Source: JADHLJ01 sp038118725 (GTDB lineage: Bacteria; Pseudomonadota; Alphaproteobacteria; Thalassobaculales; Thalassobaculaceae). Taken from it: a stretch of 64,000 nucleotides of DNA. The notes under the pieces were generated by a model. That model ran no database searches. It was not told the origin of the DNA and saw only the letters and a list, made by a program, of their open reading frames with translations. Position 1 is the first letter of the stretch, and each line of letters begins with the position of its first letter. The position numbers and the translations under genes were made by a program. The stretch covers positions 3,892-67,891 of the forward strand of contig JAYOIK010000023.1 of assembly GCA_038118725.1 (NCBI GenBank). The letters run 5' to 3'. Of the stretch, positions 9,294-17,523 are shown one piece after another.

Positions 9294-10196
9294 ATGCAAT
9301 ATGTGCTCACCCTTACCTGTGATCCAGGCAAGCCGATCCTGAGCGCGCGCCATGCCGACCTGGCGCGCGCCGCGCTGTCGGCCTCGGGCGCGACGGATGT
9401 GGATTTCGCGTGGCTTTCAGCCGGGCGAGCCCTGGATATCGCTTTCGAGGCTCCCGGCGGCGTCCCCCCGTCGAACGCGGTTCGCGAGGCGCTGAAAGGG
9501 ATTGCCGCGGACATAAATCTTCAACCGGTGGACGGGCGGCGCAAGGAGCTGCTGATCGCCGACATGGATTCCACCATCATCACCGACGAATCCCTGGACG
9601 AGTTGGCCGACTTCATCGGCATCAAGGACCAAGTCGCGCCGGTCACCGCGCGGGCGATGCGCGGCGAGATCGACTTTGATACGGCCCTGCGGGACCGGGT
9701 TCGCCTGTTGGCGGGACATCCCGCAAGTCTGCTCGACCGACTGCTTGAGGAACGCATCCACCTGACCGGCGGCGCCGAAGCGCTGGTTCGCACCATGGTC
9801 GCGAACGGAGCCTTTACGGCGTTGGTGTCCGGCGGCTTCACCTTCCTCACCGAGGCCGTCGCGGCCAAGGTCGGTTTCGCAACCCATCGCGGCAATGTTC
9901 TTTTGACCCACGACGGCACGCTAACTGGCGAGGTGGGCGAGCCTATTCTCGGCAAGGAGGCGAAACTGGAAAGCCTACGGGAATTCTGTTCCATCCAGGG
10001 AATCACGCTGGATCAGACGATGGCGGTCGGCGACGGCGCTAACGATATTCCCATGTTGCTGGGCGCCGGGACCGGCGTGGCCTTCCATGCCAAGCCGGCG
10101 GTCGCGGCGGCGGCGCGCTTCACGGTGGATCACGGTGATCTCACCGCCCTACTCTATCTTCAAGGATATCGGGACGAGGACTTCGTGACGGCGTAG
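9294..10196 (+). CDS. serB: Phosphoserine phosphatase SerB
   Basis: HAD-superfamily enzyme that hydrolyses O-phosphoserine in the last step of serine synthesis. The 300-aa protein has an N-terminal regulatory-type region (residues 1-75) and then the catalytic core: motif I DMDSTIITDE with nucleophile D90 and acid D92, motif II VSGGFTFLTE, the Lys of GKEAKLESL, and motif IV VGDGANDIPML. The length matches alphaproteobacterial SerB. It is divergent from miaA and convergent with the rhodanese gene, ending 10 bases from it. No anomaly was seen. Confidence 0.95.
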   Translation: MQYVLTLTCDPGKPILSARHADLARAALSASGATDVDFAWLSAGRALDIAFEAPGGVPPSNAVREALKGIAADINLQPVDGRRKELLIADMDSTIITDESLDELADFIGIKDQVAPVTARAMRGEIDFDTALRDRVRLLAGHPASLLDRLLEERIHLTGGAEALVRTMVANGAFTALVSGGFTFLTEAVAAKVGFATHRGNVLLTHDGTLTGEVGEPILGKEAKLESLREFCSIQGITLDQTMAVGDGANDIPMLLGAGTGVAFHAKPAVAAAARFTVDHGDLTALLYLQGYRDEDFVTA

Positions 10197-10205
10197 AGCG
10201 CGCTG

Positions 10206-10682
10206 TCAGCCACCGTTCCACGGCTCTGTCGGCAGACCACGCTTTAGCCAGCCGGGCTGGCTCGGCTCCAGCAAGCGCCAACGTCCCATCATACCCTCGC
10301 GGACATTCATCACCGGCTTGTAACCGGCTTCTCGGAGCCATTTTTGGGTGCGATCCGAACGCACGCCGGCGGCACATATCATCGCGACGGGCTTGTCCGT
10401 GGTCTCGCCGATCGCGGCGCGCACCTTCTCGAGGAAACCGGTCTTGCCCCGGGGATCGTGAATGCTGATCGCCAGCGCGCCCTTGGGGATGCCGGTCTCG
10501 CGCCACTCCTTCTCGGACCGCACGTCGATCAGGATCAACTCACCCGAGGCAACCCGTCGCAAGGCTTCGGGCGCGGACAGGATTTCCTGTTCCGCGCTCG
10601 CCCTGGCCGGCACGGCGCGCGGCATGGCGGGAACCATGGCGACGGCGAGAATGCCGCCGAGTATAAAACGACGTTTCAGCAT
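10206..10682 (-). CDS. Secreted rhodanese-like protein
   Basis: Single-domain rhodanese (158 aa) with an N-terminal signal peptide: MLKRRFILGGILAVAMVPAM, then an Ala-rich stretch that probably ends at ASA. This suggests a periplasmic or membrane-attached location. The rhodanese fold is visible from ILSAPEALRRVASGELILID through DVRSEKEW to the catalytic loop MICAAGVRSDRTQKWL, with Cys in CAAGVRS. The start at 10682 places MLKRRF at the N-terminus; an ATG-like frame 12 codons upstream is less likely because it would bury the signal peptide. Its sulfur donor or acceptor cannot be told from the sequence. It is convergent with serB. Confidence 0.8.
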   Translation of the reverse strand: MLKRRFILGGILAVAMVPAMPRAVPARASAEQEILSAPEALRRVASGELILIDVRSEKEWRETGIPKGALAISIHDPRGKTGFLEKVRAAIGETTDKPVAMICAAGVRSDRTQKWLREAGYKPVMNVREGMMGRWRLLEPSQPGWLKRGLPTEPWNGG

Positions 10683-10792
10683 TATCCGAAGATCGTCCGG
10701 CGCGGTTTCACATGCCAATCACAATCTCGTGCCGGACACAACAACGGCCCCGGCGCGATATCGCCGGAGCCGAGTGCGGGATTTCCAATATC

Positions 10793-12346
10793 CTAGTCCT
10801 TTTTGACCCTGAGCCCCACGAAACGGGTAGAGCCCTGGCGATTAACCGTGAACAGAACCGACTTCTTGCGACCCGCGTCAATCACCTTCTGAACGATTTC
10901 CGCGACGTCCGACGGTTCCGAGACCTCGGTCTGATCAACCTCGACTATCACGTCACCCGGTTGAATGCCTTTTTCGGCGGCGGGGCTTTCCGGATCGGTC
11001 GACAACACCACCACGCCTTCGATTTCATCGGCGATGGTGTGCTCGGCCCTGAGCGCGTCGGTCAGGCTCGAAAGCTCCAGTCCCACGGCGTCGACGCGCC
11101 CGGTTTCCGACGGCCCAGGCCCCTCGGTGCGGGACGCGGGCACGATCTGCGCCTTCTCGGCTTCCTCGAGTTCACCGATCCGCGCGGTCACCTTCTTGAC
11201 GGAGCCGTCGCGCCAGACCTCGACCGGAACGTCGACACCAACGGGCGTCTCGGCCACGATACGCGGCAGCCGACGCATTTCCTCGACGTCTCGGTCATTG
11301 AAGGTCAGAATTACGTCGCCGGGTTTGATACCGGCCGCCTCGGCGGGGCCACCCTGGGTGACCTCGGCAACCAACGCGCCGCGCGCCGCATCAAGGCCAA
11401 AACCCTCGGCGATTTCGTCGGTAACCCGCTGGATGCGCACCCCCAGCCAGCCACGCTTGGTACGACCGAACTCCTTCAACTGATCAACGACCGGAATGGC
11501 CAAGCGCGCGGCAACGGCGAAACCAATACCGACCGAGCCTCCGGTCTGCGAGAAGATCGCGGTGTTGATCCCGACCACGTTGCCGTTGAGATCAAACAGC
11601 GGACCGCCGGAATTGCCCTTGTTGATCGAGGCATCCGTCTGAATGAAGTCGTCATAGGGCCCCTGATTGATATCCCGGCCGCGGGCCGAGACGATACCGG
11701 CGGTAACCGTCCCGCCGAGGCCGAACGGATTGCCGATCGCCACCACCCAGTCGCCGACCCTAAGCTTGCTCGAATCGCCGAAACTTACCGCGGTTAGTTT
11801 GGTCTTGCCGGGATCGATCTTCAGGACCGCGATGTCGGTCTTGGGATCACGGCCCAGAAGCTTGGCCTCGAACTCGGTGTCGTCCTGGAGGCGCACCTTA
11901 ATCTCATCGGCCTGGGCGATCACGTGGTTGTTGGTCACCACGATGCCCGAGGAATCGATGATAAAGCCCGATCCCAGCGACTGAGCGCGACGCGGCGCGG
12001 GGCGGCCGCCTCGATTGCCGCCATTGGGTTGATTACGCTCGAAGAAATCCTTGAAGAACTCCTCAAAGGGAGAGCCCGGCGGAAACTGCGGCATGTCCGG
12101 GCCGCCGGGACGCTGTTGCGCCTGAACGGTCTGGGTGGTGGAAATGTTCACGACCGAAGGCAACAGACGTTCCGCCAGATCCGCGAAGCTTTCCGGCGGG
12201 GCCTTGGCGGCGCTCTGATTAGCGGGCAGAGCGACCACAAGAGCCAGAGCGAAAACCGCGGCCGCGCCCCACGCGCCGGCCCGTCGGACGATATCCGTCG
12301 CGGAACTAGAGCCGGCGCCCGTCCGCGTAAGCGATTCCATCAACAT
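10793..12346 (-). CDS. Do-like periplasmic serine protease (DegP/DegQ/MucD family)
   Basis: HtrA-type envelope protease/chaperone (517 aa). It has a hydrophobic signal segment near residues 23-43, then a trypsin-like domain with a complete triad: H141 (VTNNHV), D171 (KTDIAVLK) and S246 (GNSGGPL). Two PDZ domains follow, about residues 290-385 (GWLGVRIQ) and 415-510 (DAVGLELSS). A Gly/Pro/Arg-rich linker lies at about 105-122. It lies downstream of hflK-hflC-DUF2065 on the same strand, the common alphaproteobacterial order linking FtsH control with envelope proteolysis. A 252-base gap before it suggests it also has its own promoter. An alternative start is ATG 12340. Confidence 0.95.
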   Translation of the reverse strand: MLMESLTRTGAGSSSATDIVRRAGAWGAAAVFALALVVALPANQSAAKAPPESFADLAERLLPSVVNISTTQTVQAQQRPGGPDMPQFPPGSPFEEFFKDFFERNQPNGGNRGGRPAPRRAQSLGSGFIIDSSGIVVTNNHVIAQADEIKVRLQDDTEFEAKLLGRDPKTDIAVLKIDPGKTKLTAVSFGDSSKLRVGDWVVAIGNPFGLGGTVTAGIVSARGRDINQGPYDDFIQTDASINKGNSGGPLFDLNGNVVGINTAIFSQTGGSVGIGFAVAARLAIPVVDQLKEFGRTKRGWLGVRIQRVTDEIAEGFGLDAARGALVAEVTQGGPAEAAGIKPGDVILTFNDRDVEEMRRLPRIVAETPVGVDVPVEVWRDGSVKKVTARIGELEEAEKAQIVPASRTEGPGPSETGRVDAVGLELSSLTDALRAEHTIADEIEGVVVLSTDPESPAAEKGIQPGDVIVEVDQTEVSEPSDVAEIVQKVIDAGRKKSVLFTVNRQGSTRFVGLRVKKD

Positions 12347-12598
12347 GGTTCATCCACTCCATTACAACACGTTCACAACAAGGCCAGCCTTGGCGATCCC
12401 GTTCGGACCGGCATCAAGGGGTCCGTCATCCCAGCAAAGTTGGGGCACGGCGCCCAACTGTCAATGTCCAAGATAACGGCTTGACGAATTCACCAAGCGA
12501 GCATGGAGAAATTAAGGCGCGGATACGGGCAATGATGTCAAACTTGTGATGCAACACGGAAAAACCGTGGCATCCGCCAACGCGCGACGCCGAGGCCT
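12347..12598. other. Gap between DUF2065 gene and Do-like protease gene
   Basis: This 252-base gap has no credible gene. On the minus strand, a 7-bp hairpin (CCGAGGC / GCCTCGG) overlaps the end of the DUF2065 gene, and a CACGG-TTTTT-CCGTG stem lies about 40 bases further; neither has a proper U-tract. The side nearest 12346 is expected to hold the protease promoter, perhaps stress-regulated, but no -35/-10 pair could be assigned with confidence. Confidence 0.3.
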
Positions 12599-12784
12599 TC
12601 AGCCTCGGATCAGCCAAACCGCGATCACCGCGATTGCCACCGAGCACAGCCCGGCGAACCGAACGAGATTCTCCGGCATGATCAATAGCGTCTCGAGGAG
12701 ATTGCGCATGCGCCCCGGGAACAGGGCGAAGACCGCGCCCTCGATCACCAGAACCATGGCGAGGCCGGTGAGGAGATCGCTCAT
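12599..12784 (-). CDS. DUF2065 family small membrane protein (YjeT-like)
   Basis: 61-residue protein with two hydrophobic helices: MSDLLTGLAMVLVIEGAVFA at the start and VRFAGLCSVAIAVIAVWLI at the end. They are joined by LFPGRMRNLLETLLIMPEN, which fits the DUF2065 pattern. Its function is unknown. In many proteobacteria this gene sits with hflK/hflC, as here: it follows hflC by 51 bases. I chose ATG 12784, which gives the family's usual N-terminus MSDLL; a start three codons upstream is possible. Confidence 0.85.
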   Translation of the reverse strand: MSDLLTGLAMVLVIEGAVFALFPGRMRNLLETLLIMPENLVRFAGLCSVAIAVIAVWLIRG

Positions 12785-12835
12785 ATCGCGCAATCTCCTC
12801 CCGCCACCTCGGTCAACGTAACCGCCAAGGGGCGG

Positions 12836-13729
12836 TTACCGTTGTTCTTTTTCCTTCGGCAACCCGCTGCCGTTGATATCCCGGAAGAACCGGAAGAAAT
12901 CGCTGTTCGGAGACAGAACCATCGTCGTGTCGCTGGACGCGATCGACTTTCTATAGGCCTGCATCGAACGGTAGAAGGCGAAGAATTCCGGGTCCTGACC
13001 GAAAGCATCGGCGTATATCTGAATCGCCTTGCTATCCCCTTCGCCTCGCAGGGTTTCGGCCGTCTTCTGGGCCTCGGCGAGGATAACGACCTTCTGCTTG
13101 TCGGCGTCGGCGCGGATCCCCTCGGCCTCCTCGAAGCCCTCGGCGCGGAACTCCTTGGCCTCCCGCTCACGTTCGGACTTCATCCGGCTTTCAATGTTGG
13201 ACCGGGTCTCGTCGGGATAATCGGCCCGGCGCACCCGCACCTCGACGATCTCCAAGCCGAAGCGTTTCACGCCCTCGTTCACCGCATTTTGAATATTCGC
13301 CATGATCGTCGCGCGCTTGGTCGACAGGATCCCGGTCAGGGTCTCGTTACCAAGCACCCGACGCAGTGAGGAATTGACGATTGGCGAAAGTTTACCCGGC
13401 ACCTCCGTCACCCGGCGGGTGGTCTGGAAGAACAGCAACGGATCGGTGATCCGGTACCGTGCGTAGGAATCCACGTCGAGGCGCTTTTGGTCGGCCAGAA
13501 TCACCCGCTCGGTCGGCGGGTCGAGATCAAGCACACGCTTTTCATAGAACAGCACTTCATCGAAGAACGGGATCTTTACGTTCAAGCCCGGTTCCTGAAT
13601 CGTTTTCTGCGGCTTACCCAAGCGCAGCACGATGGCTTGCTGGGTCTGTTCAACGATGAACAAAGCGCCACTGGCAACCACCCCGATTCCGACGATGACG
13701 ACACCAAGAATCGCTAATGCCTTGTTCAT
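12836..13729 (-). CDS. hflC: HflC, FtsH protease modulator
   Basis: SPFH/band-7 membrane protein (297 aa) that with HflK forms the cage around FtsH and modulates its proteolysis. An N-terminal helix (LAILGVVIVGIGVVASGALF, residues about 4-23) is followed by the band-7 domain (QQAIVLRLGKPQKTIQEPGL, then DVDSYARYRITDPLLFF) and a charged helical stretch (about 185-240, rich in Glu/Arg/Lys/Ala) typical of the family. Its start overlaps the hflK stop by 4 bases (13726-13729), so the pair is translationally coupled. Length is normal. Confidence 0.95.
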   Translation of the reverse strand: MNKALAILGVVIVGIGVVASGALFIVEQTQQAIVLRLGKPQKTIQEPGLNVKIPFFDEVLFYEKRVLDLDPPTERVILADQKRLDVDSYARYRITDPLLFFQTTRRVTEVPGKLSPIVNSSLRRVLGNETLTGILSTKRATIMANIQNAVNEGVKRFGLEIVEVRVRRADYPDETRSNIESRMKSEREREAKEFRAEGFEEAEGIRADADKQKVVILAEAQKTAETLRGEGDSKAIQIYADAFGQDPEFFAFYRSMQAYRKSIASSDTTMVLSPNSDFFRFFRDINGSGLPKEKEQR

Positions 13730-14910
13730 TGCTTGGCACTCCCGTCGGTGGCGTTGGCTCCGCCCATGCGTTTCTGGATTTCCGGCAGCGGCAGATAGGG
13801 CACCACGCCCGAACCGCCGGCGTCGCTATCGATGATCACCTTGTTGACGTTCAGGAACACCTCTTCCAGCGTCTCGAGATAGATCCGCATGGTCGTGACG
13901 TCCTTGGATTGCTTGTAGGACTGATAGACCTGATTGAAGCGGTTGGCGTCACCCTGCGCCCGGTTCACGACTTCCTGGCGATAAGCTTCGGCGCCCTGCA
14001 GCAACTGCTGAGATTCGCCTCGGGCTCGAGGAACGATGTCGTTTCGATACGCTTCGGCCTCGTTCTTAAGCCGGTCCTTATCCTGGCGCGCGCGCTGCAC
14101 TTCCAGGAACGCGTCATTCACGTTTTTTGGTGGACCAACATCCAACAGCTGAACCTGGCGAACCTCGATACCAGCGCCGTATTCGGTCATCAGCCGTTGC
14201 AGCGATGACAAGGTCAAACGCTCGATATCCTCACGACCACCGGTCAGGGCGCTCTGGATCGCGGTTTGACCCACGATATCGCGCATTACCGATTCGGCGG
14301 CCATCTTGATGGTCTCGTCGGGATTACGAATATTGAAGAGATAGTTCGGCGCGTCGGAGATCTTCCAGAACACCACGAAGTCGACATCGACGATGTTCTC
14401 GTCGCCGGTGATCATCTGGCTCTCTTCCGGCATGTCGCGCACCGAGGCGCCGCGTCGGCTCGCCTCGCCGCTCGTCCGAAGACCGATCTCGATGCGATTT
14501 TCCGCCGTCACGTCGGGCTTGTATACGGTTCCGATCGGCGCCGGATAATTCCAGTGCAAACCCGGATTGGTCGTTCCGGTGAAACGCCCCAAAACCAGCT
14601 CAACACCGATCTGGTTGGGTTGCACCCGATAGGTCCCGCCATATCCAAGCCAAACCGCGAGAACGCCGAGAACCGCCAGGATGATCACTTTCTTGCCGCC
14701 AAAACCACCGGGCAGGAGGCCCTTCAGCTTGGCCTGACCACGCCGGATGACCTCGTCGATATCCGGGGGTTGCGGTCCACCACCGCCGCCACCGCCGCCG
14801 AAACCGCCGGGTTTGCGTCCCCAGGGAGACCCGCTGCCGTTACCGCCGCCGCCGTCTCCGCCTCCGCCGCCGCCCCATGGGCCGCCGCCACCTTGATTGT
14901 TCCAGGGCAT
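13726..14910 (-). CDS. hflK: HflK, FtsH protease modulator
   Basis: Partner of HflC in the FtsH-regulating complex (394 aa). The N-terminus is strongly Gly-rich (residues about 6-55, mostly Gly with Trp, Pro and Asn), as in HflK elsewhere. A membrane helix follows near residues 85-103 (KVIILAVLGVLAVWLGYGG), then the band-7 domain (YRVQPNQIGVELVLGRFTGT and so on) and a coiled-coil region (about 290-335). The frame is open upstream to 15267, but that part lies under mrp. ATG 14910 (MPWNNQGGGG) is the typical start. It is first in the hflK-hflC-DUF2065 group and divergent from mrp. Confidence 0.94.
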   Translation of the reverse strand: MPWNNQGGGGPWGGGGGGDGGGGNGSGSPWGRKPGGFGGGGGGGGPQPPDIDEVIRRGQAKLKGLLPGGFGGKKVIILAVLGVLAVWLGYGGTYRVQPNQIGVELVLGRFTGTTNPGLHWNYPAPIGTVYKPDVTAENRIEIGLRTSGEASRRGASVRDMPEESQMITGDENIVDVDFVVFWKISDAPNYLFNIRNPDETIKMAAESVMRDIVGQTAIQSALTGGREDIERLTLSSLQRLMTEYGAGIEVRQVQLLDVGPPKNVNDAFLEVQRARQDKDRLKNEAEAYRNDIVPRARGESQQLLQGAEAYRQEVVNRAQGDANRFNQVYQSYKQSKDVTTMRIYLETLEEVFLNVNKVIIDSDAGGSGVVPYLPLPEIQKRMGGANATDGSAKQ

Positions 14911-15049
14911 TTCCCGCGCCCTCCCTTTTGAAAAGTTACCCGCTCTTACCAGACGCGGGGCATTGCTTGCAAAGGAATCCCGGCAAGTTGTAAGAGCATG
15001 ACCGCAAGCGCGCTTGTGGCGACCCTCGCACCGGCATATTGTCCGAAAC

Positions 15050-15055
15050 AAGGAG
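15050..15055 (+). promoter_or_regulatory. Shine-Dalgarno site of mrp
   Basis: AAGGAG about 9 bases before ATG 15065. It supports this start over an in-frame ATG at 15014. Confidence 0.6.
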
Positions 15056-15064
15056 ATTTCAAGC

Positions 15065-16204
15065 ATGGCACAGGTTACCGAGGCCCAGATTCTGGACGCG
15101 CTTCGCTCTGTTCTCGACCCGGACCGCGACCAGGACATCGTTAGTCTCGGGATCGTGAGCGGGCTGGTCATCAAGGATGGCAATATCGGCTTCGCGATCG
15201 AGGTCGACCCGCAACGCGGTCCGCATCTGGAGCCCATGCGCAAGGCCGCCGAGGAAGCCGTGGACAAGGTCCCGGGTGTCCTATCGGTTACCGCGGTGCT
15301 GACCGCCCATAGCGCCGGGGGGCCCAGCGGCGCAAAGCCCGCTCCTCAACAACAGCCACGCCCGCAAGTCCAATCCTCGACCGGCGGCGCGCGAGAGCTG
15401 GCGCCTGGCGTCAAGGCGATCGTCGCCGTCGCCTCGGGCAAGGGCGGGGTCGGCAAGTCCACCACGGCGATCAACCTGGCGATGGCGCTGTCCGCTTCGG
15501 GGCTCTCCGTCGGTATTCTGGACGCGGACATTTACGGCCCTTCCCTGCCGCGCATGATGGGGATTTCCGACAAACCCACCAGCGAGGATGGCCGCATTCT
15601 GATCCCGCTGGAAAAACACGGCGTCAAATGCATGTCGATCGGCTTCCTTGTTCCCGAGGACTCGCCGACGATCTGGCGCGGCCCGATGGTGATGAGCGCG
15701 CTCGAGCAGATGCTGCGCGACGTCGCCTGGGGCGAGCTTGACGTGATGATCGTGGACATGCCGCCTGGCACCGGCGATGCTCAGCTCACCATGTCTCAGC
15801 GCGTGCCACTGGCCGGCGCGGTGATCGTTTCGACGCCGCAGGACATCGCGCTGCTGGATGCCCGCAAGGGCCTCAACATGTTCCGCAAGGTCGATGTGCC
15901 GGTGCTCGGCATCATCGAGAACATGAGCACCTTCATCTGCCCGCATTGCGGAGGCCAGAGCGATATTTTCGGCCATGGCGGCGCGCGAGCCGAAGCCGAG
16001 GCGTTGGAAGTCGATTTCCTGGGCGAGGTACCGCTGCACATGGAGATCCGCAAGACCTCCGACGCCGGCGCGCCGATTGTCGTCTCCGCCCCGGACGGGC
16101 CGCACGCGCTCGCCTATCGCGGTATCGCCGAGGCGGTCTGGGCCAAGGTCGCGCCATCGGGCGGAGGAAGCCAACGCGCGGCCCCTCGCATCGTCATGAA
16201 TTAG
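15065..16204 (+). CDS. mrp: Mrp/ApbC family Fe-S cluster carrier ATPase
   Basis: P-loop NTPase (379 aa) thought to carry and deliver Fe-S clusters. The N-terminal MIP18/DUF59 domain (about residues 4-80, with LDPDRDQDIVSLGIV) is followed by a Pro/Gln-rich linker and the deviant Walker A ASGKGGVGKSTTAINLA near residue 125. It also has VDMPPGTGDAQLTMSQ and the cluster-binding CPHC pair in STFICPHCGGQ. Start ATG 15065 is chosen on a good AAGGAG site. It is transcribed away from hflK. A repeat-containing gap follows the gene. Confidence 0.94.
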   Translation: MAQVTEAQILDALRSVLDPDRDQDIVSLGIVSGLVIKDGNIGFAIEVDPQRGPHLEPMRKAAEEAVDKVPGVLSVTAVLTAHSAGGPSGAKPAPQQQPRPQVQSSTGGARELAPGVKAIVAVASGKGGVGKSTTAINLAMALSASGLSVGILDADIYGPSLPRMMGISDKPTSEDGRILIPLEKHGVKCMSIGFLVPEDSPTIWRGPMVMSALEQMLRDVAWGELDVMIVDMPPGTGDAQLTMSQRVPLAGAVIVSTPQDIALLDARKGLNMFRKVDVPVLGIIENMSTFICPHCGGQSDIFGHGGARAEAEALEVDFLGEVPLHMEIRKTSDAGAPIVVSAPDGPHALAYRGIAEAVWAKVAPSGGGSQRAAPRIVMN

Positions 16205-16234
16205 CTGGATCGCCGGATCCGATAGCTGATCGAG

Positions 16235-16257
16235 ATCCTGCCTTGCGCCAGGACGAC
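16235..16257. repeat. Palindromic repeat, family C, copy 1
   Basis: ATCCTGCCTTGCGCCAGGAC followed by GAC; its TCCTG and CAGGA ends can pair. Nearly the same sequence recurs at 16365-16388, and an inverted, degenerate copy lies around 16287-16312. The same family is seen at 42680-42760. Confidence 0.7.
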
Positions 16258-16286
16258 CATGGAAGTCGTCCCATCCCCACATTCGT

Positions 16287-16312
16287 CCGTCGCCCTGGCG
16301 AACGGCAAGGCC
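16287..16312. repeat. Palindromic repeat, family C, degenerate inverted copy
   Basis: GTCGCCCTGGCGAACGGCAA followed by GGCC resembles the reverse complement of the flanking copies at 16235 and 16365, with several differences. Confidence 0.5.
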
Positions 16313-16364
16313 GCGGCGTTAGCCAGTTGACCGGCCCCACCCGGGCTTTGCACCAGCATCCGGA

Positions 16365-16388
16365 GGTCCTGCCTTTCGCCAGGACGAC
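16365..16388. repeat. Palindromic repeat, family C, copy 2
   Basis: GGTCCTGCCTTTCGCCAGGA followed by CGAC, in the same orientation as the copy at 16235. It lies between the ends of mrp and the GNAT gene, outside coding sequence. Confidence 0.7.
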
Positions 16389-16411
16389 GGCGGATGTTTG
16401 GGGCCTCCGAC

Positions 16412-16960
16412 TTATCCACTTGGCCGCCCGGTCCCAGTGATCGCGCTGCGCCGCTCGAGGATGACCGTATCACGCCATTGATCAGCCATGGGGCCATGGC
16501 TCATCCAGGCGATCCGCTCGCGCGTGCCCATATGGCGAAACCCGAACCGTTGATGCAGCGCGACGCTCGCTTGGTTCTCTGGGAAGATACTGGCTTGCAA
16601 GGTCCATATACTGGCGGCCTCGGACGCCTCGACCAAGGCGCCAAGCAAGGCGCGTCCGACGCCCAGGCCGTGCGCCGCGTCGGCGACATACACACTGACC
16701 TCGGCGACACCCGCATAGACCGCGCGGGCCGAGACCGGTGAAAGCGCGGACCAGCCGACGATCCGGCCGTCTCTTTCCGCGATCAGCCGGCCATGCGGAA
16801 GGCGCGAGGCGAACCAGGCCCGCCAATCCGCCGGGATATCTTTTTCGAATGTTGCATGGCCGGTGGCGATGCCCTGGCGATAGATCTCGAATACCGCGGC
16901 GCCGTCGGTCGCGCGCATCGCCCGAATGGTTAACACGCCTTTTGCTCCATCAGCATTCAC
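16412..16960 (-). CDS. GNAT N-acetyltransferase, phosphinothricin acetyltransferase-like
   Basis: Acetyl-CoA-dependent N-acetyltransferase (182 aa) of the Pat/Bar/MnaT-type subgroup. Typical signs are LTIRAMRATDGAAVFEIYRQ at the N-terminus, ATFEKDIP, a long central strand with VAEVSVYVADAAHGLGVGRA (the acetyl-CoA pyrophosphate loop, near residue 90-105) and SIFPENQASVALHQRFGF. Relatives acetylate phosphinothricin, methionine sulfone/sulfoximine or other amino acid analogues; the substrate here cannot be told. It begins 18 bases after folA ends and is probably co-transcribed with thyA-folA. The C-terminal tail (about 20 aa) is not conserved. Confidence 0.85.
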   Translation of the reverse strand: MNADGAKGVLTIRAMRATDGAAVFEIYRQGIATGHATFEKDIPADWRAWFASRLPHGRLIAERDGRIVGWSALSPVSARAVYAGVAEVSVYVADAAHGLGVGRALLGALVEASEAASIWTLQASIFPENQASVALHQRFGFRHMGTRERIAWMSHGPMADQWRDTVILERRSAITGTGRPSG

Positions 16961-16978
16961 GATCTCGCTCCGTAAATA

Positions 16979-17506
16979 CTAACCGTGTCTCGCCAGGGTC
17001 ACATAGTCGTGTGGAGGCTCGTCCGGACCACCGGCATTCGTTTCTCGCGCCACCTCTCGCCATTCCCGGCGCGGGAATTCCGGAAAATAAGTATCGCCTT
17101 CGGGACGGGCGTGAATCTCGGTCAATTCCATGCGTGCCGCCAACGGCAGGGCGAGCGAGTAGATGCCGGCACCGCCGAAGGCGATGATCTCCTCCGCGTC
17201 CATTTCCGCCGCGGCGGCCCTGGCCCTGTCGAGCGCCGCGTCGAAATCCGCGACCACGGCGACACCGTCCGGGCGAAACGCAGGGTCGCTGGTCAGCACG
17301 ATTGTCTGGCGGCCCGGAAGGGGTCGACCGATCGACTTATAGGTCCGCCGTCCCATGATCAGCGGCTTGCCCATGGTCAGCGCCTTGACCCGTCTTAGAT
17401 CACCGGAGAGCCGCCATGGCATGCCTCCATTCGCGCCGATCACGCCGTTATCGGCCACCGCGACGACGATAACCAATGTCGGAACGATGGTGGTTTGCGC
17501 TGACAT
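16979..17506 (-). CDS. folA: Dihydrofolate reductase
   Basis: Reduces dihydrofolate to tetrahydrofolate with NADPH, restoring the folate oxidised by ThyA. The 175-aa protein shows the DHFR core: VIGANGGMPWRLSGDLRRVK (Met20 loop and folate-binding part), then TMGKPLIMGRRTYKSIGRPL, IVLTSD, IIAFGGAGIYSLALPLA (NADPH-binding GG) and TEIHARPEGDTYFPEF. The N-terminus has about nine extra residues before LVIVVAVADNGVIG. It lies 17 bases downstream of thyA, the classic thyA-folA pairing. Confidence 0.95.
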   Translation of the reverse strand: MSAQTTIVPTLVIVVAVADNGVIGANGGMPWRLSGDLRRVKALTMGKPLIMGRRTYKSIGRPLPGRQTIVLTSDPAFRPDGVAVVADFDAALDRARAAAAEMDAEEIIAFGGAGIYSLALPLAARMELTEIHARPEGDTYFPEFPRREWREVARETNAGGPDEPPHDYVTLARHG

Positions 17507-17523
17507 GGCGGACAGCCGGTACC

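Noticed and set aside
9263..9514. N-terminal extension of MiaA by 84 residues
   Set aside because: It lies under serB, has no MiaA similarity and would make the protein too long for the family.
14911..15267. N-terminal extension of HflK by 119 residues
   Set aside because: It lies partly under mrp and does not resemble HflK; the Gly-rich start at 14910 is typical.
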